Assembly: GCA_051004015.1 (NCBI GenBank)
Contig: JBPCKT010000063.1
Location: 62,001 to 126,000 of the forward strand
Direction of reading: 5' to 3'
Length of the DNA stretch: 64,000 bases
Source of the DNA: SXOA01 sp051004015
Lineage (GTDB): Bacteria > Planctomycetota > Planctomycetia > Pirellulales > Pirellulaceae
Both the position numbers and the translations under genes were made by a program. Below are positions 19,220-27,322 of this stretch, in pieces. How positions within the stretch are numbered: position 1 is the first letter of the stretch; each line of letters opens with the position of its first letter. The notes under the pieces were generated by a model. That model did no database searches, was not told the origin of the DNA, and saw nothing but the letters and a program-made list of their open reading frames with translations.

Positions 19220-20202
19220 TGCCATCCTCGCGCGAACGGAAGGTAGTCCGCTCACTCCGTGAGCGGACTTTCCGGCACACGGAGTGTGCCGGCTACTGTG
19301 GCGGCTTTACGTTGCTCGAACTGGTGATTGTGATCGCGATCATCGGCATTTTGATGTGCCTCTTTTTGCCCGCTGTGCAGCACTCGCGGGAATCGGCAGC
19401 TCGCATCGAATGCTTAAACAAACTCCGGCAGATAGGAGTTGCTTTGCATCTCCACCACGACCTGCACCGCAGCCTCCCACCGAAATCCCCCTCGGGAGAT
19501 CTGCACGATCCGAATATGTTGCTCCACTGGAGCGCCCTCATTCTCCCCCAGCTTGACCAAGGCGGACTATGGTCGCTTTCGGAGCAGGCCTGTCGGATTG
19601 ACCCGATTTCCTTCCACATCCCGCCACACATCGGGCACATCACGCCGCTCGAGGCTTATGTGTGTCCCAACGACAGTCGGCTGCGAGCGCCGCTAGTAAT
19701 GCCGGACGGAAAACTCGCGGCATTCAGTTCTTACCTTGGTGTAGCCGGATCTCCTATTGGCATGGTCCAAGTTGGACCCAATACCTTTCAACCAGCGCCG
19801 GGAATGTTGGGGCAGAGCCCAGGACCAAACTTTGGACAAGTAACGGATGGACTAAGTTCGACACTGATGGTCGGCGAACGACCGCCACCCGCCTCTGGAC
19901 AGGCCGGGCGCTGGTACTCGGTATTTGGTGTTGGCGGGCTCTTTCCCGGTCCCGATGGAGCCATGTTAATCCCTCAACTCGCAAGTTTCCCCGAAGATCC
20001 CTGTGTCCCTTCCGGCATTGGCTTTGGACCGGGACGACTCGGCAATCCTTGCGACCGCAATCACTTTTGGAGCCTGCACCCCGGCGGCGGAAACTTTCTG
20101 TTGGCCGACGGCTCGACCCGCTTCTTCCATTATTCCGCCGCTCCCATCATGCCGGCCCTCGCCACTCGCAGCGGCAATGAGATTGTGGAACTGCCGGATT
20201 AG
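19219..20202 (+). CDS. DUF1559 prepilin-type protein with repeat insertion in its leader
   Basis: From ATG 19219 the 327-residue product has a type IV prepilin signature GFTLLELVIVIAIIGILMCL, normally processed before the Phe by a prepilin peptidase, and a C-terminal DUF1559 (SBP_bac_10-like) domain that ends with the typical H-X9-DG motif (HPGGGNFLLADGSTRFF). This family is expanded in planctomycetes. The leader is unusually long: between MPSSRER and GGFTLLE lie 18 codons supplied exactly by two REP-like hairpins (19243-19296). The start overlaps the upstream stop. It probably forms a minor pilin or cell-surface component. Confidence 0.88.
   Translation: MPSSRERKVVRSLRERTFRHTECAGYCGGFTLLELVIVIAIIGILMCLFLPAVQHSRESAARIECLNKLRQIGVALHLHHDLHRSLPPKSPSGDLHDPNMLLHWSALILPQLDQGGLWSLSEQACRIDPISFHIPPHIGHITPLEAYVCPNDSRLRAPLVMPDGKLAAFSSYLGVAGSPIGMVQVGPNTFQPAPGMLGQSPGPNFGQVTDGLSSTLMVGERPPPASGQAGRWYSVFGVGGLFPGPDGAMLIPQLASFPEDPCVPSGIGFGPGRLGNPCDRNHFWSLHPGGGNFLLADGSTRFFHYSAAPIMPALATRSGNEIVELPD
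19243..19296 (+). repeat. Paired REP hairpins inside the pseudopilin gene
   Basis: Two hairpins are joined by TTT: GTCCGCTCA-CTCCG-TGAGCGGAC (9-bp stem) and CCGGCACAC-GGAG-TGTGCCGG (8-bp stem). They are flanked by GTAG and CTAC, which are themselves complementary. The element is 54 bp, 18 codons, so the reading frame is kept. Similar pairs with different stems lie at 61056-61164 and 63070-63122. Confidence 0.85.
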
Positions 20203-20217
20203 GAGCCGGCATGGGGA

Positions 20218-20254
20218 CTCACCGGCCAGCTCACGCAGGCCGCTCGCCGGTGAG
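20218..20254. terminator. Hairpin between convergent genes
   Basis: CTCACCGGC (20218-20226) pairs perfectly with GCCGGTGAG (20246-20254) across a 19-nt loop. It lies in the 61-bp gap between the converging pseudopilin and TIM-barrel genes, so it may end both transcripts, though neither side has a T-tract. Confidence 0.5.
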
Positions 20255-20263
20255 AAATGCGTG

Positions 20264-21043
20264 CTACAAGCTTTTTAGGTACTTCACCGCATCCGCAATC
20301 TCGTTGATTGCGTTTTCGCTCTGCCGCCGCTCGATGGTGATGTAGCCGCGGTAGTGGTGTTCTTCCAGAAGGCCGAGCAGTTCGGGAAACTCCGCCAGGC
20401 CGCGGCCGAGCTGCACTTCAATGCCGCGGCCGTGCGCCAGGTCGCGCGTGCCGTCGGTGGCATGCACGTGCAAGACGTGCTGGGCCAGCGCCTTGGCGGC
20501 TTCGCGCGGGGAGTGGCCGTTGACAATCAGGCTGGCCGGATTCAGGTCCACTCCCAGCGATGCCGGAGGCAAGGCGGCGATGAGGCTGGCCAGCTCTTCG
20601 CCGCTTTCGGTGCCGGTCTCCGCGGCGAGCGTGGCCCCCACGCGTTGCCCGTAGCGGCCGATGTCGGTGAGGGCTTCGACCATGACGGTCCAGGCCGGTG
20701 TTCCCTTTTCCGGCACCCGGCCGATGTGGTTGATGACGACGTTGGTCCCCAGCTCATAAGCCATCTTCAGGGCCTGCTGCGTGGCGGCCACGCGACGCTC
20801 CAGATCGCTGAGCACCTGGTAGCCGCGGCGGGTGCGATAGGTCACCGCGCTAACCCGCAAATTCAAATCTTCCAGCATCTTCCGCACTTGCCGCACCCCC
20901 GTGCGGGAAAGTTCGTCCGCTTTCACCTCATTCCGGCCGTCAATTTCCACCGCTTCCGCCCCCATCCGCGCCGCCGTAAGCAAACCTTGCTTAAGCGGCA
21001 GCCGCAGGCTGGCCAGTTGCACTCCGACGCGAATTTGCAGCAC
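20264..21043 (-). CDS. Sugar phosphate isomerase/epimerase (xylose-isomerase-like TIM barrel)
   Basis: The 259-residue protein is a single AP-endonuclease-2/xylose-isomerase-like barrel without a signal peptide. Family landmarks are VGVQLASLRLPLKQGLLTAA, the first strand region GAEAVEID, the metal-site strands LAAETGTESGEEL and LGVDLNPASLIVNG, HVLHVHATDG, and the C-terminal strand GYITIERR. Such enzymes isomerise or epimerise sugars or inositol derivatives using a divalent metal held by Glu, Asp and His. The substrate cannot be told from sequence. It faces the pseudopilin gene and is divergent from the large secreted protein downstream. Confidence 0.85.
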   Translation of the reverse strand: MLQIRVGVQLASLRLPLKQGLLTAARMGAEAVEIDGRNEVKADELSRTGVRQVRKMLEDLNLRVSAVTYRTRRGYQVLSDLERRVAATQQALKMAYELGTNVVINHIGRVPEKGTPAWTVMVEALTDIGRYGQRVGATLAAETGTESGEELASLIAALPPASLGVDLNPASLIVNGHSPREAAKALAQHVLHVHATDGTRDLAHGRGIEVQLGRGLAEFPELLGLLEEHHYRGYITIERRQSENAINEIADAVKYLKSL

Positions 21044-21080
21044 GTTTGGTCTCCCCAGCGGTCCTGGCCCAAGCGGTCTC

Positions 21081-21105
21081 GGGCGGGCTGGATGCCTACC
21101 CCACC
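21081..21105 (+). repeat. REP-like element, AGGCTGGAAGCCT family
   Basis: The sequence GGGCGGGCTGGATGCCTACC followed by CCACC lies in the divergent gap between genes starting at 21043 and 21119. A close copy occurs at 51755-51780 and a degenerate, opposite-strand one at 39660-39681. The core is a small palindrome around GGCTGGA-GCC. Confidence 0.6.
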
Positions 21106-21118
21106 TTGGGCCACGTTT

Positions 21119-23746
21119 ATGTCCTTCGTTCCCATCATTCTAGTGCTGCTGGCCGCCTCTCCCCAGGCCGCTCCGGCCAAGCCCGAGCCGCGCGCCGGTG
21201 AGCACCCCGCGCCTAAGACGGCGTCATCGCCGCAACCGAACCCGAAAGCGCCAGGCGTCACCGGCTCTGTCGTCTTCGAATGCGACTTCGGCACGAAGGT
21301 CGACCGCGATTGCGACGGCTGGCCGGATGGGTGGACGCGCCGTCACGGCGTGGGCTTTCACGACTTCCTCAAGATCGGCATCGCCCAGGACAAGAGCGAT
21401 GCTGCTCGTGGTAACGCCTTGCTCGTCGAATTGAACGGCGGCTCGGCGGAAGTTGGCGGTCCGCGGATTCCCATCACCGCCAGTTTCAGCTACGTGCTGG
21501 AAGGGGAATGCCGCCTGACCGACCTGGTGCATGACGACGCGCTGGTTTCGCTTACTTTTCTGGATAGCCAGGGCAAAACTTTACAGACCCGCGCCATCAC
21601 CCTGAGCAGCCAATCCTCCAGTCGCCAATGGGAGCAATTCCGCCTCGACTCTCTCATCCCCCCTCGCCAGGCCACGGCTGCCAGCTTCACCTTGCAAGTC
21701 GCCCCTCGCGGAAAACGGCAGGACCTGCGCGGCCAGGCCGCCTTCCGCCGCCTCCGCTTGCAACGCCTCCCGCGAGTGGCCGTCCATACCAGCAACCCGT
21801 TGGGCATCTTTACGGAACTGGACCGGGGAGAAGTGCAGTGCGAAATCGCCGGCGTTCCGCAGTCCCAATCCATGCTGTACTTCGACCTCCGGGACCACGA
21901 AGGCCGTAGTCTCGCCACCCATTCTCAGCAGCTTACCACCGGGCAGGACTCCATTGCTCGCGCCGCGTGGAAGCCCCCAGTTGCGGACTTCGGCTACTAT
22001 CAGGTCCACGTCCGCTGGCAGGGTGAGGAACAGGAAACGCTTGAGCGCACGGCCACTCTCGCCTTTCTGCGTCCCGCACCGCTCCCTAAAACTGGACAGT
22101 TCGGCTGGACGCTCCCTGCCGGCGAAGAGCCGCTCACGAGCGTGCAAATGGCGGCGCTCCTGGCCCACGCCGGGGTTCACTGGGCCAAATACCCGGTCAC
22201 CTTCTCGGAAGCCGACGCCGGAGCAGCGGACCGCATCGCCTGGTTCGCGGAAAAGCTGAGCCTGCAAGGAATCGAAATGGTGGGCGTCTTTGATCATCCT
22301 CCTTCCCGCGGCTCCGGCCCCATCGCGAACATTTTAGAGGACCCCGCCAGTTGGCAGCCGTGGGTCGACCCCATCATGACGCGTCTGTCCCTCAAGGTTC
22401 GCTGGTGGCAACTTGGCAGCGACCAGGACACTAGCCTCGTCGGCTATCCGCGACTGGCGGAGCGAACCCGGGAATTCAAGAACCACTTAGAGCGATTCGG
22501 TCAGGAAGTGAAGCTTGGCACGGGCTGGCAATGGCTCAGTCCGCCGCCGGCCCCCGGCGTGCCGTTGGCCATGCAGAGCTTCACCAGCGACCCGCCGCTT
22601 ACTCCGCCGGAGTTGGAAGCCTATTTGACAAGAGCCGGAGGCCCGACCGATGCCGTGGCGTCGCAGCGTTGGGTCACTCTCGACGCTCTGCCCAAAGCCG
22701 AATACTCCCAGGCCACCCGCGCTCACGACCTGGCGGCCCGGATGCTCGCCGCCAAAGTCGGTGGAGCCCAGGCGGTCTACCTCTCTCGCCCCTTTGACTC
22801 CGAAACCGGCTTGATGCAACCCGATGGCACGCCCGGCGAACTGTTCCTTCCCTGGCGCACCACCGCCGCCGCTATCACCGGCTCCGAGTATCTCGGTCAG
22901 ATGCAACTCCCCGGCGGCAGCACCAACCATGTCTTCTCCCGCGACGACCAGGCGGTCATGGCGGTCTGGAACCCCAAGCCGACGGTGGAAACCATGTATT
23001 TTGGCGAAGACCTGCGGCAGATCGACCTGTGGGGTCGAGAGACGATTCCGCCGGAGGAGTCAGACGCCGGCCATTCTCGGCATCGCATCAGCGTCGGTCC
23101 TGTTCCCACCTTCGTCACGGGGCTGAATGCGACCGTCGCCGGTTTTAAGATGGCCGCGCGGTTCGAAAACCCCTTTGTCGAGAGCATCTTCAGCCGCGAG
23201 CAGACTATTCATCTGCGTCTGAAAAACTTCTTTCCGCAAGGGATCAGCGGCGAAGTGAAGCTGGTCGCACCCGGCTGGGCTCCCGACATCCAGGGAACCC
23301 GCTTCCGGCTTGGTCCTGGCGAGGAAATCCGCCTCCCTGTTCGCATCAAGCTTCAGGACGACGCCAGCAGCGGCCCGCAGCCGGTCCGAATGGATTTCAT
23401 GTTGGCAGCGGACCGCGACTACCAGTTCAGCGTCCATCGCACGTTGCAGCTTGGCCTGGCCGACGTGGCGATAGAAATGACCTCACGCCTGCGGGAAGAC
23501 GGCCTGCTGGAAGTTACCCAACAACTTACCAACTTCACCGGCAAGCCAATTAACTTTCAGTGCTTCCTCTTCGTTCCCGGTCGGCGCCGCGAGGCCCGAC
23601 AGCTCCTGGCCCCTCCAGGCATCCAAAGCCCTCTCTTGTTCCTGCTCGATGACGGCGAATCACTCATCGGCAAGAAGCTCACGCTTCGCGCCGAAGAGCT
23701 CGGTGGCGGCCGCCTGTTGAACTTCTCCCTCACGGCGGAGAGATGA
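21119..23746 (+). CDS. Large secreted protein with glycosidase-like TIM-barrel domain
   Basis: The frame is open far upstream, but the ATG at 21119 begins a clear signal peptide (MSFVPIILVLLAASPQAAPA) and avoids overlap with the opposite gene, giving 875 residues. After a Pro/Ala-rich linker comes a beta-sandwich (VVFECDFGTKVDRDCDGWPDG, about 55-220). A barrel-like domain at about 330-520 has GVHWAKYPVTFSEADAGAAD and VRWWQLGSDQD, which resemble GH39/GH42-type clan A hydrolases. Beta-rich domains follow to the end. The equivalents of the catalytic glutamates are not certain. It is probably an extracellular or periplasmic carbohydrate-active protein. Confidence 0.7.
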   Translation: MSFVPIILVLLAASPQAAPAKPEPRAGEHPAPKTASSPQPNPKAPGVTGSVVFECDFGTKVDRDCDGWPDGWTRRHGVGFHDFLKIGIAQDKSDAARGNALLVELNGGSAEVGGPRIPITASFSYVLEGECRLTDLVHDDALVSLTFLDSQGKTLQTRAITLSSQSSSRQWEQFRLDSLIPPRQATAASFTLQVAPRGKRQDLRGQAAFRRLRLQRLPRVAVHTSNPLGIFTELDRGEVQCEIAGVPQSQSMLYFDLRDHEGRSLATHSQQLTTGQDSIARAAWKPPVADFGYYQVHVRWQGEEQETLERTATLAFLRPAPLPKTGQFGWTLPAGEEPLTSVQMAALLAHAGVHWAKYPVTFSEADAGAADRIAWFAEKLSLQGIEMVGVFDHPPSRGSGPIANILEDPASWQPWVDPIMTRLSLKVRWWQLGSDQDTSLVGYPRLAERTREFKNHLERFGQEVKLGTGWQWLSPPPAPGVPLAMQSFTSDPPLTPPELEAYLTRAGGPTDAVASQRWVTLDALPKAEYSQATRAHDLAARMLAAKVGGAQAVYLSRPFDSETGLMQPDGTPGELFLPWRTTAAAITGSEYLGQMQLPGGSTNHVFSRDDQAVMAVWNPKPTVETMYFGEDLRQIDLWGRETIPPEESDAGHSRHRISVGPVPTFVTGLNATVAGFKMAARFENPFVESIFSREQTIHLRLKNFFPQGISGEVKLVAPGWAPDIQGTRFRLGPGEEIRLPVRIKLQDDASSGPQPVRMDFMLAADRDYQFSVHRTLQLGLADVAIEMTSRLREDGLLEVTQQLTNFTGKPINFQCFLFVPGRRREARQLLAPPGIQSPLLFLLDDGESLIGKKLTLRAEELGGGRLLNFSLTAER

Positions 23747-23764
23747 CGGGCGAAACGCCTGCCA

Positions 23765-23992
23765 CTACCCGTACGGAACCGGCCCGCGTTTCTTCGTCGG
23801 GTCCAGCAAGTCTTTAGCCTGCGCCAAGCGGTCGCACTCCCGCACGAGATTCCGAGCCTGCTCCGCCAGGAAACGCAGCTCCGCGGAGGTGGCCAGTGAC
23901 TGCGGATCGACGGTTTTTCCTTCGGAATCGACAAGTGTAATACGAAGGGGCATCAATGTCCCTCCTGGACTAACGTTCGGTTTTTTGGTCAC
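23765..23992 (-). CDS. Small hypothetical protein
   Basis: A 75-residue frame (MTKKPNVSPGGTLMPLRITL) with a predicted short beta segment and a long amphipathic helix (LATSAELRFLAEQARNLVRE). A second in-frame ATG at residue 14 (MPLRITLVDSEGK) could be the real start. A GGAGGGACATTG sequence lies directly before that inner ATG in transcript sense, favouring it. The function is unknown. It follows the BON-domain gene in the same orientation, 13 bp downstream of its stop, so the two may be co-transcribed. Confidence 0.5.
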   Translation of the reverse strand: MTKKPNVSPGGTLMPLRITLVDSEGKTVDPQSLATSAELRFLAEQARNLVRECDRLAQAKDLLDPTKKRGPVPYG

Positions 23993-24005
23993 GGCTTGAA
24001 TGATG

Positions 24006-24239
24006 TTAGATTCTCTTTTCCACTTTCACAACGAGTTGATTCGTAACGCGGCGGACCCCGGTGATCCCCGTGGCAGCCTGCTCGGCGGCTTTCCGCTGGT
24101 GCGGATGCTGCACAGTTCCCGACAACGTCACTTCTCCCTTGTTGGAAGAGACGGTGACTTTGCAGGGGTTGGTGATGCCGCGGCCGGCCAGCTTGTTGGT
24201 GATTTGCAGGTTGATTTTGGCGTCTTCTTTGGAACCCAT
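24006..24239 (-). CDS. BON-domain protein
   Basis: The 77-residue product from ATG at 24239 (MGSKEDAKINLQITNKLAGR) is almost entirely one BON domain. The characteristic pattern is ITNPCKVTVSSNKGEVTLSG followed by TVQHPHQRKAAEQAATGITG and VRRVTNQLVV. BON domains are implicated in phospholipid binding or in stress-related envelope proteins such as OsmY. There is no signal peptide on this start; a longer in-frame extension to 24314 exists but is basic and not signal-like. It lies upstream of the small hypothetical gene in the same orientation. Confidence 0.8.
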   Translation of the reverse strand: MGSKEDAKINLQITNKLAGRGITNPCKVTVSSNKGEVTLSGTVQHPHQRKAAEQAATGITGVRRVTNQLVVKVEKRI

Positions 24240-24324
24240 GGCTCGAGTCCTTGTTTTGTGGTTTGTCAGATCGATTTCGGCCCTGAGCCGCAGCTCCAAG
24301 GACCTGGACTTCACTTTCCCGAGA

Positions 24325-24347
24325 GAGCGGCAGGCTTGCTGCCGCTC
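24325..24347 (-). terminator. Hairpin downstream of the RRM gene
   Basis: GAGCGGCAG (24325-24333) and CTGCCGCTC (24339-24347) pair perfectly around a five-base loop. It lies 31 bases beyond the stop of the minus-strand RRM gene. The following minus-strand bases are TCTCGGG, not a T-tract, so it may be a weak terminator or a 3'-end stabiliser. Confidence 0.45.
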
Positions 24348-24377
24348 GGATGCCCGGGACTTCCCCGTGCAGTCGGC

Positions 24378-24665
24378 TTAGTAGCGCCGTTCGCGCGAGC
24401 CGCCACCGCCGCCGCCACGGTCTTCGCGCGGCTTGGCTTCATTGACGGTCAGCGCCCGACCGTCATGTTCCTTCTCATGAAGGCCCTTAATGGCTGCGTT
24501 TGCCTCGTTCGAATCGCCCATTTCCACAAAGCCAAAACCCTTGCTTCGCCCAGTGTCGCGGTCTTGAATGACCTGGGCGCTTCGCACCGACCCAAATGGG
24601 CTGAATAAATCCTCCAGCGATGCGTTCGTGACGTTGTAGCTGATGTTTCCGACGTAAAGCTTCAT
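24378..24665 (-). CDS. RNA-recognition-motif (RRM) protein with glycine-rich tail
   Basis: A 95-residue RNA-binding protein. RNP2 is KLYVGNI at residues 2-8 and RNP1 is KGFGFVEM near 42-49, within a standard RRM (SLEDLFSPFGSVRSAQVIQD ... AIKGLHEKEHDGRALTVNEA). The tail is a Gly/Arg stretch (EDRGGGGGGSRERRY). Single-RRM Gly-rich proteins of this type occur in cyanobacteria and planctomycetes and are often cold-induced RNA chaperones. AGGAG lies eight bases before the ATG on the transcript. The ~240-bp upstream region could hold a cold-responsive 5' UTR; none was demonstrated. Confidence 0.95.
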   Translation of the reverse strand: MKLYVGNISYNVTNASLEDLFSPFGSVRSAQVIQDRDTGRSKGFGFVEMGDSNEANAAIKGLHEKEHDGRALTVNEAKPREDRGGGGGGSRERRY

Positions 24666-24908
24666 CCTGCAAACTCCTCAAAGAACTGGCCCTGCATAAA
24701 CTTCTAGGGGCCGAAGAAGAGGCCAAGTGGTGGCCTGCCAGGCAGGGAGACGAAAGAGGAGAGCGAATGCTGAGAAACACGCGTCAGACCGCAAGGGCTG
24801 TCTTGCCGCTCTAATCCTACCAGCAGAGAGGCTCGCGGGTAGGGTAAAAATGCGGTTTTCGTCCATTTAGAGCGAAATAGCCGAGCGGCAATGGATGCTG
24901 CCGCCTGG

Positions 24909-26843
24909 TTACCGCTGGCTCATTTCATGCACCATGTCGACGAGCGCGATGGCATTTTCGACCGGTGTCTGCTGAACGACGCCATGCCCCAGATTGAAGA
25001 TGTGGCCGGGGCGATTCTCGGCTTGCGCCAAGACCTCTTTCGCGCGGCGGCGAATCTCGCTCGTCTCCGCCAGCAGCACAAGTGGATCGAGATTGCCTTG
25101 TACGGCTTTGTCATGGCCCACGGTTTTCCAGGCGTCGTCCAGCCGCACGCGCCAATCGATGCCAATGACCGCTCCTCCGGCTTCCGAAAGTAGCGGCAAA
25201 AGCGCCGGGTTACCGGTGGCGAAGTTGATAACCGGCACGACAGGCGTAATACCGCGGATGATGGACGCCACATGCGGCAGGACGTAGCGGCGATAATCAT
25301 CCGGCCCCAGGCAGCCGACCCAGGAGTCGAAGAGCTGCACGCATTGCGCCCCGGCCGCAATCTGAGCGTTGAGATACCTCGTGATGGCCCGCACGAACCG
25401 CTCCATCAAAGTCCGCCACGCTCCCTCATCCCGATACATCAGCGTCTTGGTGTGCAGATAGTTGCGGCTGCTGCCACCTTCAATCGTGTAGCTGGCCAGC
25501 GTGAACGGAGCGCCCGCAAAGCCGATGAGCGGAATGCCTTGGGGCAGGTCAGCCCGTGTCTGTCGAACTGTCTCGTAGACGAAGTCGAGCGAATGAATGT
25601 CCTCGAGCTCCCGCACGCGGTCCACGTCGGCAGGAGCGCGGACGGGATTGTAGATGACGGGCCCTTCCCCCTTGGAAAACTCCAACTCCATTCCCATCGG
25701 CTCCAAAATCGGCAGCAGGTCCGAGAAGATGATGGCCGCATCCACCCCCAGCCGCTTCACCGCGGTACACATGATCTCGCTGCACAGCTGCGGGTTCTTG
25801 CACAGCTCCAAGAACGTCGTCTGCCCGCGGACCTGGCGATACTCCTCCATGTAGCGCCCCGCCTGCCGCATCAGCCAGATAGGTGTGACGCTTGTCGGCT
25901 CGCGGCGGCAGGCCTTCATGAAGGGACTGTCATACCATGGAGCGTTCTTATCGAGCGGGTCGCTGGCAGGGCCAGACAACGTGACTTTCGCCCGCCGCTT
26001 CCGCGCCAGAATCTCGCCGCTCTTCTCCGCTGCCGCCATCACCAGCGGACCCATCTTGGGATGCTCCGGCTCGATGTCGACTGCGATTTCGCTATCGCGC
26101 AGCATTTCGCTCGTCGTCGGACCGACCGAGGCAATCACCGTCCGCTTCAGTCCGTCGCGCAGCTTCTCGACAAGCGCCAGCTTCTCCGCCGCCCGAAACA
26201 AGTTGACCACTTGATGCGCCGACGTGACCACCAGCACATCCCGCTCTCCCGCAGCCAGTGCGCGGACGTTCTCTTCCAGCGGCCCGGTATCGATCGGCAG
26301 GTCCCACTGATAAATCCGCACGCAGTGGACCCTCGCCCCGCGAGCTTCCAGCCCCGCGACCAGACTGCGATTGGTGATTCCGTACTCCTGCACCGCCACG
26401 TTCTGGTTGGCCACCACAATGCCGCCGTCGATGGTTGCCAGCAGCTCCCGCCAGGTGTTCGGCTCAGGGACGCGGTGGGTGGGGGTGAGACCGACCTCCC
26501 GCATGGCGGCCAGCGGCTTGGGCCCGCGGACGACGGTTACGATGTCCCGCAGCGAGTTGAGGAACCGCTCGCGGTCCACATGTTTTTCAACGGTTGCTAG
26601 CAGATGCTTAAATCCAACCCCCGTCAGGAAGACCATCACGTCGATGCCGCCGGTGATGACGTGGTGGGCAAAGTCAATCGCCTCGCGGCTGTCGGCCAGC
26701 GGCACTTCCCGCATGCTGGGGCTGACGTGCGGAACGCCCCCAAAACGGGCAATCATGCGGGCCATTTCCTGGGCATTGCGGCTTTCAAGCGACGCCACCC
26801 GCAGGCCGGAAAAATTAGGGCTGTCGGTGCTCATCCGCTTCAT
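24909..26843 (-). CDS. hemE: Bifunctional uroporphyrinogen-III synthase (HemD) / uroporphyrinogen decarboxylase (HemE) fusion
   Basis: One 644-residue frame joins two consecutive heme-pathway enzymes. Residues ~10-270 look like HemD: LRVASLESRNAQEMARMIAR, VFLTGVGFKHLL, VRIYQWDLPIDTGPLEENV, VLVVTSAHQVVNLF and VIASVGPTTSEML. Residues ~300-644 are HemE: LMRQAGRYMEEYR (~323-335, the substrate-binding arginine loop), DAAIIFSDLLPILEPMGME, GFAGAPFTLASYTIEGGSS, and the C-terminal NLGHGVVQQTPVENA. HemD cyclises hydroxymethylbilane and HemE removes four carboxyl groups, giving coproporphyrinogen III, so fusion could channel the unstable uroporphyrinogen III. The linker (~275-300, LARKRRAKVTLSGPASDPLD) shows no stop. 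No other hem gene is nearby. Confidence 0.93.
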   Translation of the reverse strand: MKRMSTDSPNFSGLRVASLESRNAQEMARMIARFGGVPHVSPSMREVPLADSREAIDFAHHVITGGIDVMVFLTGVGFKHLLATVEKHVDRERFLNSLRDIVTVVRGPKPLAAMREVGLTPTHRVPEPNTWRELLATIDGGIVVANQNVAVQEYGITNRSLVAGLEARGARVHCVRIYQWDLPIDTGPLEENVRALAAGERDVLVVTSAHQVVNLFRAAEKLALVEKLRDGLKRTVIASVGPTTSEMLRDSEIAVDIEPEHPKMGPLVMAAAEKSGEILARKRRAKVTLSGPASDPLDKNAPWYDSPFMKACRREPTSVTPIWLMRQAGRYMEEYRQVRGQTTFLELCKNPQLCSEIMCTAVKRLGVDAAIIFSDLLPILEPMGMELEFSKGEGPVIYNPVRAPADVDRVRELEDIHSLDFVYETVRQTRADLPQGIPLIGFAGAPFTLASYTIEGGSSRNYLHTKTLMYRDEGAWRTLMERFVRAITRYLNAQIAAGAQCVQLFDSWVGCLGPDDYRRYVLPHVASIIRGITPVVPVINFATGNPALLPLLSEAGGAVIGIDWRVRLDDAWKTVGHDKAVQGNLDPLVLLAETSEIRRRAKEVLAQAENRPGHIFNLGHGVVQQTPVENAIALVDMVHEMSQR

Positions 26844-26895
26844 GCTACTGGCGGCGGGGAGCGGACAAAAGGGCGGACGTTTGGCGGAAGAATTC

Positions 26896-27005
26896 GAACA
26901 GAAGGAAACAAAGGTAACGAAGAGGGAATTCTAAGGAGCAAAGCCAAGTCGACTCACTATCCATCTCTCTTTGCCTTCCTTCGTTCCCTTCGTTTCCTAC
27001 TGTTC
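26896..27005. repeat. Fold-back element with purine-rich 27-bp arms
   Basis: The left arm (26896-26922, starting GAACAGAAGGAAACAAAGG) and right arm (26979-27005, ending CGTTTCCTACTGTTC) are inverted copies with three mismatches. The element fills most of the space between hemDE and the terminator-like hairpin at 27046. It belongs to the same structural class as elements at 38067, 49564, 53627 and 57562. The stretch 26844-27169 otherwise holds no recognised gene. Confidence 0.75.
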
Positions 27006-27045
27006 AATCTCTTCTGTCTTTATTCTGGGAGGAGCGCAAACTATA

Positions 27046-27086
27046 GGCCGGCGGCGGTCACACCCCGTTGGTGACCGCTGCCGGCC
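27046..27086 (-). terminator. Strong hairpin, probable terminator of the lysine-rich peptide gene
   Basis: Arms GGCCGGCGGCGGTCAC (27046-27061) and GTGACCGCTGCCGGCC (27071-27086) pair with one mismatch around a nine-base loop. It lies about 80 bases past the stop of the minus-strand 22-residue gene. On the plus strand the right arm is followed by TTTCTC. Confidence 0.55.
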
Positions 27087-27169
27087 TTTCTCGCTGTGGT
27101 CCGGAAGAACTTTCGGCGACGCACCAGCTCATCATCAGAGATGACTTGCCTCGACGTCCGCCGGGCCAG

Positions 27170-27238
27170 TTACTTCTTCTTGGCGGTCTTCTTGGCGGAC
27201 TTCTTCGTGGCCTTCTTCGCGGTCTTCTTAGCTGCCAT
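27170..27238 (-). CDS. 22-residue lysine/alanine-rich histone-H1-like peptide
   Basis: A 23-codon frame, too short for most gene callers, starts at ATG 27238 and ends TAA at 27172-27170. The product begins MAAKKTAKKATKKSAKK and is built on K-K-x-A/T-K-K repeats, with 11 lysines and no acidic residue. AAGGAG lies eight bases before the ATG, one of the best ribosome-binding sites in the window. A TACAAT -10-like element overlaps the end of a palindrome at 27328-27350 upstream, and a strong hairpin lies downstream. Such composition matches C-terminal tails of bacterial H1-like nucleoid proteins, suggesting DNA or RNA binding. It is not a fragment of a larger frame, since the ATG and ribosome-binding site fit so well. 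Confidence 0.65.
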   Translation of the reverse strand: MAAKKTAKKATKKSAKKTAKKK

Positions 27239-27322
27239 GGAAATGGCTCCTTGCTATGGGCGTCCGTGTCTCCGAAGCGGCACAACTCGGGACGCATCTT
27301 CGAGAAGTGCCGCGTTCAATCC

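Noticed and set aside
20354..21118. Upstream extension of the secreted protein frame over the opposite TIM-barrel gene
   Set aside because: The TIM barrel on the minus strand has clear family motifs; the extension has none, and a signal peptide begins at 21119.
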